NCBI RefSeq assembly: GCF_001673635.1
Contig: NZ_LZMH01000073.1
Coordinates: 1 to 64,000, forward strand
Origin: Mycobacterium asiaticum
Lineage (GTDB): Bacteria; Actinomycetota; Actinomycetes; Mycobacteriales; Mycobacteriaceae
Length of the DNA: 64,000 nucleotides
Direction of reading: 5' to 3'
Shown here: piece after piece, positions 43,079 through 50,952 of the stretch
How the letters are laid out: every line of letters begins with the position of its first letter
Position numbering within the stretch: the stretch's first letter is position 1
The notes under the pieces: model-generated
Seen by the model: the letters and a program-made list of their open reading frames with translations, nothing else
Databases searched by the model: none
Told to the model about the DNA's origin: nothing
Made by a program: the position numbers and the translations under genes

Positions 43079-44403
43079 AAGGCACCGTCCTTCAACGCGG
43101 CTCGGCGTGGTACTACAAGTTCCGCCTACCAGAGCGGGACCCGTCGACTGGCCTTTATCCGTGGATCACCAAGGGCGGCTTCGACACCGAGCGCGAAGCT
43201 TGGAAAGCCTGCCGAGAAGCCATGCGCGACGCGGACCGCGGCCGAGTCGTCAAACCCTCGACCCGCACGGTTGCTCAATTCCTCACCGAATGGTTTGCTG
43301 CGGTCGAACCGGCACTCGATGCCACGACGTGGCGCAGCTGGAGTGACTACGCGCGCACGTACGTCATCCCCCATATCGGCGCCGAACGCTTGCAACGACT
43401 CGACGAGCCTCAACTGCTGAAGCTTTACGCCAAGTTGCTCACCGAGGGCCGAGTGAAGCGTGACAACGACTCGGCAATGTATGCGTACTGGTCAGAACAT
43501 AACGCTGCCGGTTCCCCACCCACACCACGGCAGCTGTCGGAGGCATGTGGCACAACAATCCATGCAGCTCGTACCGCGGTGCGACGGTATCGGGTAGGCA
43601 TTGTGCCCAAACCGGTTTCGCCTGGATTGGCGCCGGAGACTGTCCGCAACGTGCACGCATTCCTCCACCGGGCCCTCGTTGACGCGGTATCCTGGAAGTA
43701 CCTGACGGACAACCCTGCAAGCAATGTGAAACCACCGCGTCGGCCGCGCAGTCGTAGGACGGTATGGAAGCCCGAGGAGATCCGCACCTTCCTAAAGTCG
43801 ATCCGCGACGACCGTTTCGCGGCTCTGTTCCTGCTGGAACTCACGACCGGCATTCGTCGCGGCCAGGTGTGCGGTCTCAAGTGGACGGACGTCGACCTGG
43901 ACGCTGGCCTGATCACCGTGCACGACAATCGCGTGGTGGTCGGCGGCCGCGCAGTCGATAAGGCCGGCGGTAAGACCCGCAACGCCGATCAGACGATTTC
44001 CATAGACCGTGCCACCGTGGCGGCGCTTCGTTGTTGGCGCGAGCTACAGGACAGCGAGCGCGAATTCTTCGGCGACGCATATCATCCCGGCGACTACCTG
44101 TTCACCTACCAGGACGGGCGGCCCCCACACCCCGACACTGTTAGGCAGCGATTCGATCGCATGGCGGCTGCAGCAGGCCTGTCGCGCATCACTTTCCACG
44201 ACCTGCGCCACTCTTATGCCACGGGTGCACTGCGGGCCGGCGTCAGCCCAAAAGTGATTAGCGAACGTATTGGACACGCGAATGTCGGGTCCTTTCTAGA
44301 GACGTATGCCCACGTGCTGGGTGATGACGACCGAGAGGCAGCAGAACAGGCCGCTGAGTTCTTGCTCGGGGACGCGTGGGACTACGGGAGAGGCTCGGCG
44401 TGA
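43075..44403 (+). CDS. int: Tyrosine recombinase/integrase
   Basis: A 442-residue integrase. An arm-binding domain is at the start (AWYYKFRLPERDPSTGLYPW), then a core-binding domain, then the catalytic domain with Arg near 261 (TGIRRGQVCGLKW), HDLRHSYAT near 374, GHAN near 400 and the nucleophile Tyr near 411 (FLETYAHVL). About 55 residues with HTH character (about 124-185; PTPRQLSEACGTTIHAARTA) are inserted in the core-binding domain. It starts at GTG 43075 overlapping xis. It should act on the tRNA-fMet att core. Confidence 0.93.
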   Translation: MKGTVLQRGSAWYYKFRLPERDPSTGLYPWITKGGFDTEREAWKACREAMRDADRGRVVKPSTRTVAQFLTEWFAAVEPALDATTWRSWSDYARTYVIPHIGAERLQRLDEPQLLKLYAKLLTEGRVKRDNDSAMYAYWSEHNAAGSPPTPRQLSEACGTTIHAARTAVRRYRVGIVPKPVSPGLAPETVRNVHAFLHRALVDAVSWKYLTDNPASNVKPPRRPRSRRTVWKPEEIRTFLKSIRDDRFAALFLLELTTGIRRGQVCGLKWTDVDLDAGLITVHDNRVVVGGRAVDKAGGKTRNADQTISIDRATVAALRCWRELQDSEREFFGDAYHPGDYLFTYQDGRPPHPDTVRQRFDRMAAAAGLSRITFHDLRHSYATGALRAGVSPKVISERIGHANVGSFLETYAHVLGDDDREAAEQAAEFLLGDAWDYGRGSA

Positions 44404-44426
44404 CAAGTTTCACCTCAAGGTATTGC

Positions 44427-44446
44427 ATATAACGTTGAAGTTATAT
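44427..44446 (+). promoter_or_regulatory. Operator/promoter of the toxin-antitoxin pair
   Basis: ATATAAC-GTTGAA-GTTATAT is a perfect seven-base inverted repeat with a six-base centre, ending two bases before the toxin ATG at 44449. The layout resembles the HigA operator of M. tuberculosis (ATAT-rich half sites, N6 centre). It likely binds the antitoxin for autoregulation, and the short leader suggests nearly leaderless translation. Confidence 0.7.
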
Positions 44447-44448
44447 TA

Positions 44449-44802
44449 ATGTCGAACTTCTGGGAAGTGCTCTTGTTAGAGCAGGTCGAGACCTGGTACC
44501 TCACACTCGATGAGGACGCGGTCGCTGCCGTTACCGGCGCAATCGACCTACTCGAGCTAGAAGGACCAACCCTCGGCCGTCCGACGGTAGACAAAGTTGC
44601 TGGGTCGAAGTTTCACAGTATGAAGGAGTTGCGGCCGGCTGGCACCAGCATTCGGATCCTGTTCATATTCGACCCGCAACGGCAGGCAATCCTGCTACTC
44701 GGCGGCGACAAGGCAGGAAGCTGGAAAGCTTGGTACGACAGAAAACTTCCGATAGCAGAACGACGTTACGAAGACTGGCTTGCAAATGAGCGAGGTGAAT
44801 GA
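44449..44802 (+). CDS. higB: HigB/RelE-type toxin (Gp49-like)
   Basis: A 117-residue protein of the phage Gp49-like/HigB toxin family. Motifs are DLLELEGPTLGRPTVDKV, GSKFHSMKELR and ILFIFDPQRQAILLLGGDKAG, the last being the conserved core strand and DK. These toxins cleave mRNA at the ribosome. It resembles the Rv3182 type. The toxin gene precedes the antitoxin, the higBA order, with ATGA overlap at 44799-44802. Confidence 0.88.
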   Translation: MSNFWEVLLLEQVETWYLTLDEDAVAAVTGAIDLLELEGPTLGRPTVDKVAGSKFHSMKELRPAGTSIRILFIFDPQRQAILLLGGDKAGSWKAWYDRKLPIAERRYEDWLANERGE

Positions 44803-45134
44803 TCATGGCACGCAAGTGGCGCGAGATCCGCGCTGACGCCATCGCGCAGGGACGGGTGAACCCCACCCACGCCGATGCCGCACGCAAGGAAATGCATGAC
44901 GCCGTCCGTACACAGCGCCTAGCTGACATACGCCGTCAGCACGGCCACGCCCGTCAGGCCGACGTCGCAGCTCAAATGGGTGTTTCCCAGGCGCGGGTGT
45001 CAAAATTGGAAGGCGGCGACCTCTCGCACACCGAACTGGGCACGCTGCAGTCGTACGTCGCTGCGCTGGGCGGATACCTGAGGATCGTCGCGGAATTTGG
45101 TGAAAGCAGCGTAGAGCTGACTAGCGAGGGCTAA
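44799..45134 (+). CDS. higA: HigA-type antitoxin (XRE HTH)
   Basis: A 111-residue protein of the Rv3183 type. Its XRE HTH lies at about residues 45-85 (RQADVAAQMGVSQARVSKLE) and the C-terminal strand is LRIVAEFGESSVEL. It neutralises the upstream toxin and should bind the palindrome before the pair. ATG 44799 overlaps the toxin stop; ATG 44805 is an alternative. Confidence 0.88.
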   Translation: MIMARKWREIRADAIAQGRVNPTHADAARKEMHDAVRTQRLADIRRQHGHARQADVAAQMGVSQARVSKLEGGDLSHTELGTLQSYVAALGGYLRIVAEFGESSVELTSEG

Positions 45135-45549
45135 GGGTCGAGCGCTCAAGAAGCGTAACAACCAGTTCAAAACTCGGGGTAAGACTTCCCCAACTTCCTG
45201 CCGTCATCGCACCTCGTGTTCGGGAACGACGGCATCGGCCGTTGCACATTCTCAAGCGTCAACGGCGGCAGCGCGAGAACACCGGTGAGGTCGCAGACAT
45301 ACTCACGGGTGTATCAGGAAGTATGACAGTGGCGGCGGGTCCGGCGAAAGCGTCCGACGGGCGTGATGGGGCGGCATGGTTCATGCAGGTGACACCGCGC
45401 ATACATAACAGGCTGTTTCAAAGCGATACCGTCGAATTCGACCCAGTTCATTTCTTCTGGACGAGCTATCTCCGACGTAGCAGGTGCCGCACGACACACC
45501 GATCGTTCTGAGTCGTAATCAGCTCGACCTCACACCAATGGGTATACCA
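45135..45549. other. Intergenic stretch between higBA and gajB (no gene supported)
   Basis: About 415 bp between two convergent units. Short readings of up to 89 codons exist, but none has a ribosome site or a recognised product. It may hold remnants of earlier cargo. Confidence 0.4.
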
Positions 45550-47334
45550 CTAGTGGACGGTGTACTCGTAATCAACTTCATCAAGGACTCTCGTGATCGA
45601 GTAGGAGCCGAACCGCCTTGGCCTGTTGCTCTCCGCTATCAGATGTAAGTTTTTCCGCGCGCGCGAGGCAATGACGTACAAGAGTTTCTTCGCGCTCCGA
45701 TCACCGTCAATATCACGAAAATGCGGAACAACATCCTGCAGTAATCCGTATGCGATCACCGTATCAAACTCGCCACCTTTCACACCATGGATGGTCGATA
45801 CGGTGATTCCGCTCCGATGGCTGAAGACCCGACGAAAGATCGCGATGTCGCGGATATGCGGTGCGCCTTCTTTCTCAAGTCGATCGATGCGCATTTCAGA
45901 ACTGGTGAAAAAGGCATCATATTGTTCGGACAGTGACTTTGAATCACGAAAGCGCACCCCAAGTAGCGACATGAGCTGCTCGAAATACTCAGCCAGATAG
46001 TCTAATCCGTCTTGCGTCGACAGCCCAATAGAATTAGATGCCCGTAATAACTCTCGGGATGATAAGCCGGCCACATTAATACCACCGTCACTAATATCGC
46101 TAATCATCTCGCGCGCCCATTTAAGTCGGCGTACATACAGTCCCGGAGATGCGTCGGTTAACGCGATCCTGGCCGTCTTATACCAAAAGTTGTCTACGTC
46201 GCGGGCGAAGGGAACAAGCCCGGGGCCGTCGAACTCGTATTGTGGGAGTCGTGCCACAAGTGATCGAGTCATGGCGGCTAGGTGCGTCCACCAGGGAGCA
46301 AGTACACAAATCTCGCTAGGCTTGATCCCCAAATCGAACACACTATGAGTAATCAGCTGTGTAATTTCCGCCGAAAGGCCGTCCATCGTGACCGTCTTAT
46401 TGAGAGTAATCTCGCTGGGATAGTGTTTGTCCGCCGATGAAGATTCGATCACCGTTCCGACAGTGTTGAAGTTCTCGAAATAATCAACGATTCGTGCTGA
46501 CGAGCGAAAGTTCTTGCTGAGTTGCTTCACCTCGATCGTCCGGTTGGCCAGTTCACCAACCTCTTCAGCGGTCATGGCATACCCTCCGAGTGACGTGTAT
46601 ATTTCCTGATTTGGATCGCCGACGATCAGGGTCCTTGTTCGGCCGTTGCTTGCTTTCACAACGGACATCAAGATCTCATATTGTATTAGCTTTGTATCTT
46701 GATACTCATCCATAGCGATGAACTTAAAGAGACCGGAGAGGATCTTTGAAATCATAGGCTTCGCCCGCAAAATCTCGTAAGCGTATTGAAGAATCATCTC
46801 AAAATCGATCTTGGTATCCGTCCGAAGCTCGTCGAAATACGCAGCAAGGACTTGGTGGATTGCATGATGTTTGTTGGGGTTTGGACATCCCAGCTTATAT
46901 GCGGTACCCGTGAAGTAAAAATCGCAGTCGTAATAGGTAACCCCCATACCGTGGCATAGGCGTGTGAGTATCAGCTCAGACTCATGCGAGTTGATAACGC
47001 TGAATCCACGCGCTAACTGCGGATGATATCCCTGGTAGGGCTTGAGAATCCATTCCAGGCAGAAGGAGTGAATCGTTCCTATCCACAGCTGTTCAGTGCC
47101 GACGCCGAGCCCAGTAAGTCTTTCCTCGATCTCGTCGGCAGCTTTGTGCGTGTAGGTAATCGCAATTACGAATCGCTTATGCGAATCTAACTTGGCGAGT
47201 TCGTTTGCTACCTTGTAAGTCAGTGTGCGGGTCTTACCACTTCCCGGGCACGCGATGACGAATATGCTGCCAGGATGGTTGACTACATCCTCTTGTTCAT
47301 CGGTTAACGCACCAACTTTCCACGTGAAGCCCAT
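45550..47334 (-). CDS. gajB: Gabija helicase GajB (UvrD-like)
   Basis: A 594-residue SF1A helicase. Walker A is ACPGSGKTRTLTYKVA near residue 30, motif Ia AITYTHKAADEIEERL, motif II FIAMDEYQDTKLIQ, motif III VGDPNQEIYTSLGG, motif IV SKNFRSSARI, motif V TIHGVKGGEFDTVIAYGL and motif VI LYVIASRARKNL. ATG 47332-47334 shares one base with the gajA stop (TGATG). Partner of GajA, it is thought to sense DNA ends or unwound DNA and drive nuclease activation. It is longer than the B. cereus GajB (about 490). Confidence 0.85.
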   Translation of the reverse strand: MGFTWKVGALTDEQEDVVNHPGSIFVIACPGSGKTRTLTYKVANELAKLDSHKRFVIAITYTHKAADEIEERLTGLGVGTEQLWIGTIHSFCLEWILKPYQGYHPQLARGFSVINSHESELILTRLCHGMGVTYYDCDFYFTGTAYKLGCPNPNKHHAIHQVLAAYFDELRTDTKIDFEMILQYAYEILRAKPMISKILSGLFKFIAMDEYQDTKLIQYEILMSVVKASNGRTRTLIVGDPNQEIYTSLGGYAMTAEEVGELANRTIEVKQLSKNFRSSARIVDYFENFNTVGTVIESSSADKHYPSEITLNKTVTMDGLSAEITQLITHSVFDLGIKPSEICVLAPWWTHLAAMTRSLVARLPQYEFDGPGLVPFARDVDNFWYKTARIALTDASPGLYVRRLKWAREMISDISDGGINVAGLSSRELLRASNSIGLSTQDGLDYLAEYFEQLMSLLGVRFRDSKSLSEQYDAFFTSSEMRIDRLEKEGAPHIRDIAIFRRVFSHRSGITVSTIHGVKGGEFDTVIAYGLLQDVVPHFRDIDGDRSAKKLLYVIASRARKNLHLIAESNRPRRFGSYSITRVLDEVDYEYTVH

Positions 47335-49469
47335 CAATAAACCTGAAGGATATCGACGATCCTGTCGTCAGTGAGATAGGTCTTCGTGTGTTCCTTGATA
47401 GCCTCCAGATCGATGTCACCGCTCCGAAACTGTTCCAGGACAGGACGAAAGATGGCGTGCGTATCGTCAGAGTAGGTGCCGGTAGGGCCGCCTGACAGAA
47501 GGCGATAAAGCAGGATGTGGTGCACCGTCTCGGTGTCGAGTGCCGGTTGCGCGAACCGAAGCGCGTCGAGGATATAACGCGGTATCGACGTCTGATGGTT
47601 CACCTTTCCGCCAAGGAGAATTGCGAACCAGCCCTTCTTGCTCTTCTTCGCCATCGCAAGTGCCCGACGTCCGTACACGGAGACCTCGCCACTCTCCAGG
47701 GCAGCCGTAGCCGCCTCGATTGTGGCTTGGTCGCTATAGACATCACCAAGCACATCTACGAAAAGTGACGAATTCCCAGCGGTTATGAGATCGACTTCGA
47801 AGGTGTGATCAGCATAAAACGACGCCAGCCACGGGTTCCCTGCGCCGAAGTCTTCAAGTTGCGCTTTCCGCGCCTCACCCGAAAGTTGCGAGCGGCGCGC
47901 CTGCTCCCGATATCTCTTCATCCCCTCTGAGTCACCAGTGACTGGGTCAACCTTCACCACAGCAGTGTCGCTATCGGTGACGATGCTGCAACGACGCTTG
48001 ATCCGCTCGTCATGAAAAAGGACCGCCACATTCTCGAAGCCAGTGCTACGGATATTTATCAGGCTCACGCCGAGTTCATCCAAGCTGACGCCTAACACCT
48101 TCCGCACCAGTATCGGAACGAGAATCTCTTCAGCGTCGCCTTCGACAAGGATGACACTCTTCGCGAACAGGAGGTTGCTTCGAATGGCGTCCAAGTAGCG
48201 TTGAATTTTCTGAATCTGACTCTGATCAAGGCCGGCGGAGGGTTGGTAGGCCTCACAGAGGGCGCCTTCGCGGCCCAAAATATTCATCGTCTGAACATTG
48301 CTTACCTCTGATATCTGCGGTGAATGAGTCGAGTAGATCACCTGGGTGTCGGGGTAATCGAGCCGGTTAAAGAGTGTCCGTTGGATATGCGTGTGTATGT
48401 GAGCCTCAGGCTCCTCGATAAGTAGGAAGTTAGCTACTGATCGATTCGCCTTCTGATAACTGAACTCAAGGAGCTTCAATGTGAGATAGATGAGGTTCGC
48501 GCCGCCAAGACTGAGCTCGTGGATCGCGCCTTCGTGCTCCTCGCCATGCTCGCCGAGGAAGAGTTTTAATGACTGGAACAGGCGATCCGCATCGTCGGGC
48601 AGGTCCGACTTGATCGACAACGACGTAGGTGAGAATGCCGCACCTACGGTGTCTATGACAGTCTGCTTGACGTCATCTCGGATTTCCATGACATCCGGCC
48701 ATCCTTCAATCTTGTCATTCAACACTCGTACCTGGTCGGTAATAACCTTGAATTCATCTAAATCGATTTCCCCGCTTTTGTGTCTAAGGAGGGATCTGAG
48801 CGGATTCGTTCGATTATCTTGAAACTCCTGGACCACATCTCGAAGGGCTTGGATGAACGTGAAAGAAATCTCCTTTGTCACAGAGAGCTGTCTTGGAATT
48901 GGAGCACCGATTAGCGATGCATCGATTTCCGCGTTGAACTTCACAAGATCGAAATCTCCGACAATGGACTTATACACCGTGTCATCATTGAAGTCAGCGG
49001 CACTCCGGCCCGTAAAAACCGTCTCGTAGTCCTCAGTTGTAATGCTTTCGATGATCTCTTGAAGTCCGGCGTGGTCACCATCCGTAAGAGCCGCCAGCCG
49101 CCAACGTACATCTTTGCTTGGCCGGTATATAAGGTTGTAGGTCGCTCGTTCGACGTGGTCGCCGGGAATGTTTCCAGTACCATGCACAAACAGAGCTTGG
49201 ATCGCCTCGTCAGCAGATATTTCTGCGAACTCTACACTGATAATAATCCAGTGACCACGCCAGTCTTCCAGCCCGCGATGAAAATCGCGGGCGCCAATTC
49301 GATATGCAGACGCGAGAAGGTTTGAATCCAATAACAACCGAAGCGCACGCAGTGCATTGCTTTTTCCGGAGCCGTTTTCGCCAATAATTGTATTGACACC
49401 CGACTCGAACACGAAGCGTCCATTCGAGAAATTCCGATAGTTTACTAAGCTAAGTTTAGAAATATGCAT
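47334..49469 (-). CDS. gajA: Gabija nuclease GajA (OLD-family ATPase-TOPRIM)
   Basis: A 711-residue OLD-family protein. The ABC-type ATPase half has Walker A IIGENGSGKSNALRAL near residue 28, signature SLGGANLIYLTLKLLEF, Walker B FLLIEEPEAHIHTH and switch STHSPQIS. The TOPRIM nuclease half has VILVEGDAEEILVPIL near 440 and SIVTDSDTA. The adjoining UvrD helicase defines class 2 OLD/Gabija. ATG 49467-49469 (MHISKLSLVNYRNF) matches the family's N-terminus; an ATG at 49496 would add nine residues. It is larger than typical GajA (about 580), with extra C-terminal sequence. GC content is clearly below that of the chromosome, a sign of transfer. Confidence 0.83.
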   Translation of the reverse strand: MHISKLSLVNYRNFSNGRFVFESGVNTIIGENGSGKSNALRALRLLLDSNLLASAYRIGARDFHRGLEDWRGHWIIISVEFAEISADEAIQALFVHGTGNIPGDHVERATYNLIYRPSKDVRWRLAALTDGDHAGLQEIIESITTEDYETVFTGRSAADFNDDTVYKSIVGDFDLVKFNAEIDASLIGAPIPRQLSVTKEISFTFIQALRDVVQEFQDNRTNPLRSLLRHKSGEIDLDEFKVITDQVRVLNDKIEGWPDVMEIRDDVKQTVIDTVGAAFSPTSLSIKSDLPDDADRLFQSLKLFLGEHGEEHEGAIHELSLGGANLIYLTLKLLEFSYQKANRSVANFLLIEEPEAHIHTHIQRTLFNRLDYPDTQVIYSTHSPQISEVSNVQTMNILGREGALCEAYQPSAGLDQSQIQKIQRYLDAIRSNLLFAKSVILVEGDAEEILVPILVRKVLGVSLDELGVSLINIRSTGFENVAVLFHDERIKRRCSIVTDSDTAVVKVDPVTGDSEGMKRYREQARRSQLSGEARKAQLEDFGAGNPWLASFYADHTFEVDLITAGNSSLFVDVLGDVYSDQATIEAATAALESGEVSVYGRRALAMAKKSKKGWFAILLGGKVNHQTSIPRYILDALRFAQPALDTETVHHILLYRLLSGGPTGTYSDDTHAIFRPVLEQFRSGDIDLEAIKEHTKTYLTDDRIVDILQVY

Positions 49470-49832
49470 GAAGAGGCGTCTCTTCCCGGTTGGCATTCCT
49501 TCAGGTCGTGACTTTGGCGTTAGCGAGTTTACAACGACTATGACAGAAACAGATTGGTAACACGCCTATATGCGCGACGTGTCAGCTGCACATGGCCGAT
49601 GCGCGCGAGCCACAGATTGCTCGCCGGACAGAGTTGTGCAGAAGCGTCGAAGGCGGCTGGTCCATAGCGCATCTGGGACACCAACCACGTCGCGCAATAC
49701 AACCGATTTTTGGACCGGAAGTCGCCGGTTGGTTCCTTTCGGCAGTTGCGCCGGAAGCGCCCGCCTACGAAGTCCGCGGACCTGTCGGTGCCGCGTGCGA
49801 TGGTGAATCACCGACATGAAGGAGGCGGCGCG
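49470..49832. other. Divergent promoter region between gajA and the 143-aa gene
   Basis: About 360 bp. The left third is AT-rich (around 49500-49560) and probably holds the gajAB promoter. The rest has only unconvincing short readings. Confidence 0.4.
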
Positions 49833-50264
49833 ATGGGATTCGGAATGCCCGAAGAAGATCTCAACGAGCAAGAGGCTGTGTGGGAAGGGCGACGGCATGC
49901 TTTAGCGCAGTTGCTTCAAGCTCGCGGCCATGCGGAAGCGGCTGCCGTGGTGGCAGTGTCGCACTACCGCTCCGATATCGCCTGGGACGGCGATAACGAC
50001 TACCAAGTCGTCACTCTCACCGTGCCGCCAAAGCTCTTTGATGCGGCGTCCAAGCAACTCGCTAATGCCATCTGCGAGTCCTGCATCGACGTCGTCGGGG
50101 GCGGTGCGATCAGCATGCAGTACCGTGTCGCCAGCCCGCCCTACGCGGTCGAATGGATCGCTGTGATCGTCGGCGCATTGGAGCGGCGTTGGGTGCCGTC
50201 GCAACGCGGGGATGCCGGTGAAATTGGTCAAATTGATGTCGCTCCGTACGATCGCGTGGACTGA
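49833..50264 (+). CDS. Hypothetical protein at the right end of the island
   Basis: A 143-residue acidic protein starting MGFGMPEEDLNEQEAVWEGR. It has a helical N-terminus and a beta-rich centre (DNDYQVVTLTVPPKLFDAAS). AGGAGG lies eight bases before ATG 49833, an unusually strong ribosome site for this region, which supports expression. No known domain is recognised. It is next to attR and divergent from gajAB. Confidence 0.65.
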   Translation: MGFGMPEEDLNEQEAVWEGRRHALAQLLQARGHAEAAAVVAVSHYRSDIAWDGDNDYQVVTLTVPPKLFDAASKQLANAICESCIDVVGGGAISMQYRVASPPYAVEWIAVIVGALERRWVPSQRGDAGEIGQIDVAPYDRVD

Positions 50265-50693
50265 TCTCGGGAAGGTCGACCGCCTTCTGGAGCAACTTGC
50301 GATCCGGCTCCGCTTGCGGCACGCTCCCACCTGGCAAGTTGCCTCCCCCAGCGCGGGATTCATCACAAGCAATCTGCGCCACCTACGGGTGTCTTATCGC
50401 AACTGTCACCGTCAACTGATCAATTGACACCACGCAGTCCGTACCTTCCAGCTCCGCATACACCGCCGACTGCTGCCCAACAGTGCGCCCAGCGCCCAGC
50501 GCCCTATCCACGCATCTCCCAACTGTGACGTACCGCGCCACGCCCGCTGAACAGCTCAAACTGGGCACCTGAGCTGACTCGCGCCTACACCGCGCAGCTC
50601 CGATCACGACGGCCGGAACGGGGTTTCGCAGTTACGACCCGTTCCCACAAAAGTCTTTAGCTTTGCGAATGTTCCCAAAAGTGTTCCCAACCG
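50265..50693. other. Right-end region of the island (no gene supported)
   Basis: About 430 bp before attR without a convincing gene. It ends with the candidate integrase arm sites described separately. Confidence 0.45.
50641..50690 (+). repeat. Candidate integrase arm-binding sites, right end
   Basis: GTTCCCACAA (50641), GTTCCCAAAA (50671) and GTTCCCAA (50683) lie just inside attR. They share orientation and sequence with the pair inside attL. In the excised circle they would flank the att core as P and P' arms. Confidence 0.55.
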
Positions 50694-50783
50694 CATAGAA
50701 AATGGCCCCCAGGCTTGCGCCTGAGGGCCATTTCCGCTGGTAGCGGGGACAGGATTCGAACCTGCGACCTCTGGGTTATGAGC
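50694..50783. repeat. attR, right 90-bp direct repeat of the mobile island
   Basis: Identical to attL (36932-37021). Here the repeat continues into the intact tRNA, so the element supplied the tRNA 3' end and terminator on integration and restored the gene. Confidence 0.93.
50699..50734 (-). terminator. Rho-independent terminator of tRNA-fMet
   Basis: A 13-bp stem with one mismatch, GCAA loop and TTTT tail on the minus strand, directly after the tRNA 3' end. Confidence 0.8.
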
Positions 50784-50814
50784 CCAGCGAGCTACCGAGC
50801 TGCTCCACCCCGCG
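50738..50814 (-). tRNA. Initiator tRNA-fMet (CAT)
   Basis: A 77-base cloverleaf with encoded CCA. The anticodon CAT lies in loop CTCATAA. Initiator marks are three G:C pairs in the anticodon stem (GGG/CCC) and a mismatched first acceptor pair (C1 with T72). The T-loop is GTTCGAATC. It is the integration target of the island. Confidence 0.95.
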
Positions 50815-50952
50815 TCGGTAAACGCAAGGTTACCCAACCCGTGGGGACCTGACCAAATCGCGCGGTCAGCCACACGGCAGCGCGGCTTGCGGCGTCGGTA
50901 ACCGGGTAGTACCACGGGGAGATCCGCACCGAACCTGTGCAGGGAGACGGCC

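Larger units (their letters stand above)
36932..50783. mobile_element. Integrative element in tRNA-fMet carrying Kiwa, Gabija and HigBA
   Basis: A 13.8-kb element bounded by perfect 90-bp repeats, with the intact tRNA restored at the right end. The core is a zinc-ribbon gene, Rep-like HTH gene, excisionase and tyrosine integrase. No capsid, terminase, relaxase or Ftsk-type transfer gene is present, so it is a small integrative element or phage-satellite-like island, not a full prophage or ICE. Cargo genes are mostly phage-defence genes. Base composition drops in the Gabija segment to near half GC. Confidence 0.9.

Noticed and set aside
45242..45511. 89-codon plus-strand reading between higBA and gajB
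   Set aside because: No family resemblance and no ribosome site; kept as intergenic.
50212..50427. 71-codon plus-strand reading near attR
   Set aside because: Overlaps the well-supported 143-aa gene in another frame and lacks any sign of coding.
36932..50783. Complete prophage or conjugative element
   Set aside because: No capsid, portal, terminase, tail, lysis, relaxase or DNA-translocase gene is visible.
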